Source of the DNA: Kordia sp. SMS9
Lineage (GTDB): Bacteria > Bacteroidota > Bacteroidia > Flavobacteriales > Flavobacteriaceae
Direction: 5' to 3'
Length of the DNA: 64,000 nt
NCBI RefSeq assembly: GCF_003352465.1
Contig: NZ_CP031153.1
Span: 672,465 to 736,464, forward strand
Numbering within the stretch: the first letter of the stretch is position 1; each line of letters opens with the position of its first letter. Positions 63,985-64,000 of the stretch are shown piece after piece. The translations under genes and the position numbers were made by a program. The notes under the pieces were generated by a model that saw nothing but the letters and a program-made list of their open reading frames with translations, did not search any database and was not told where the DNA came from.

Positions 63985-64000
63985 ATGTTTGACCAAGATT
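63985..64000 (+). CDS. Possible start of the next gene, cut by the window end
   Basis: ATG followed by codons for FDQD, preceded by an A-rich stretch typical of start regions here. Only five codons are visible, so the product cannot be named. Confidence 0.3.

Overview
The window looks like a chromosomal segment of a marine-type Flavobacteriaceae bacterium (Bacteroidota). The evidence is AT-rich DNA, promoters with the TAnnTTTG -7 element instead of a sigma70 -10 box, and typical families: DUF3098, DUF4301, DUF3127, DUF4199, bacterial GGGP synthase, TPR-linked histidine kinases and TonB receptors with a carboxypeptidase-like N-terminal domain. GG-leader peptides of the Bacteroidota 'class I lanthipeptide' type suggest a genus such as Kordia, but that is an inference.

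Layout. 1-9.4 kb: end of hemD, pckA, DUF423, a saccharopine dehydrogenase with an Lrp regulator, a YugP peptidase and leuS. The leuS gene carries an unusual AT-rich insert and a dispersed repeat read in frame. 9.7-17.2 kb: the order ftsX ... DUF3098-uppP-truB is split by an accessory cassette. It holds a PixA/AidA-like protein, a TPR histidine kinase, a LytTR regulator, an unknown protein, and paired 21-bp-spaced direct repeats upstream of the two non-regulatory genes. 17.3-30.3 kb: housekeeping genes (tag, aat, scfA transporter, sulP, flavin reductase, HIT, greA), a small membrane gene broken by one TGA, and a solitary AT-rich P-loop ATPase.

30.4-37.3 kb: a probable thiamine-salvage locus. 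A TPP riboswitch precedes a TonB receptor. Further along are a thiamine-binding (YkoF/MTH1187-like) protein, a PnuC-type transporter that may be PnuT, and a NadR-like kinase. An orphan GG-leader peptide gene and a broken copy of it lie in the middle. 37.6-40.5 kb: GGGP synthase, a phosphopantetheinyl transferase and ahcY.

40.4-53.1 kb: the most unusual region. Three paralogous membrane-anchored TPR-AraC regulators are each followed by one to three GG-leader, Cys-containing peptide genes (six in all, plus the orphan at 33.9 kb). No modification enzyme or exporter is in the window. The first module is flanked by two near-identical ~120-bp copies of the ahcY 3' end and its terminator. Between modules 2 and 3 lie a MITE-like element, a LytTR/LytS-type two-component pair, a TonB receptor and a DUF1569 protein.

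53.2-64 kb: a lipoprotein, a secreted protein with a caspase-like His/Cys signature, an M3 peptidase, rpmA-rplU, DUF4199, an active/inactive M16 peptidase pair, a DMT exporter and a Cys-rich heavy-metal-associated lipoprotein. No tRNA, rRNA, CRISPR array, transposase or integrase was seen.
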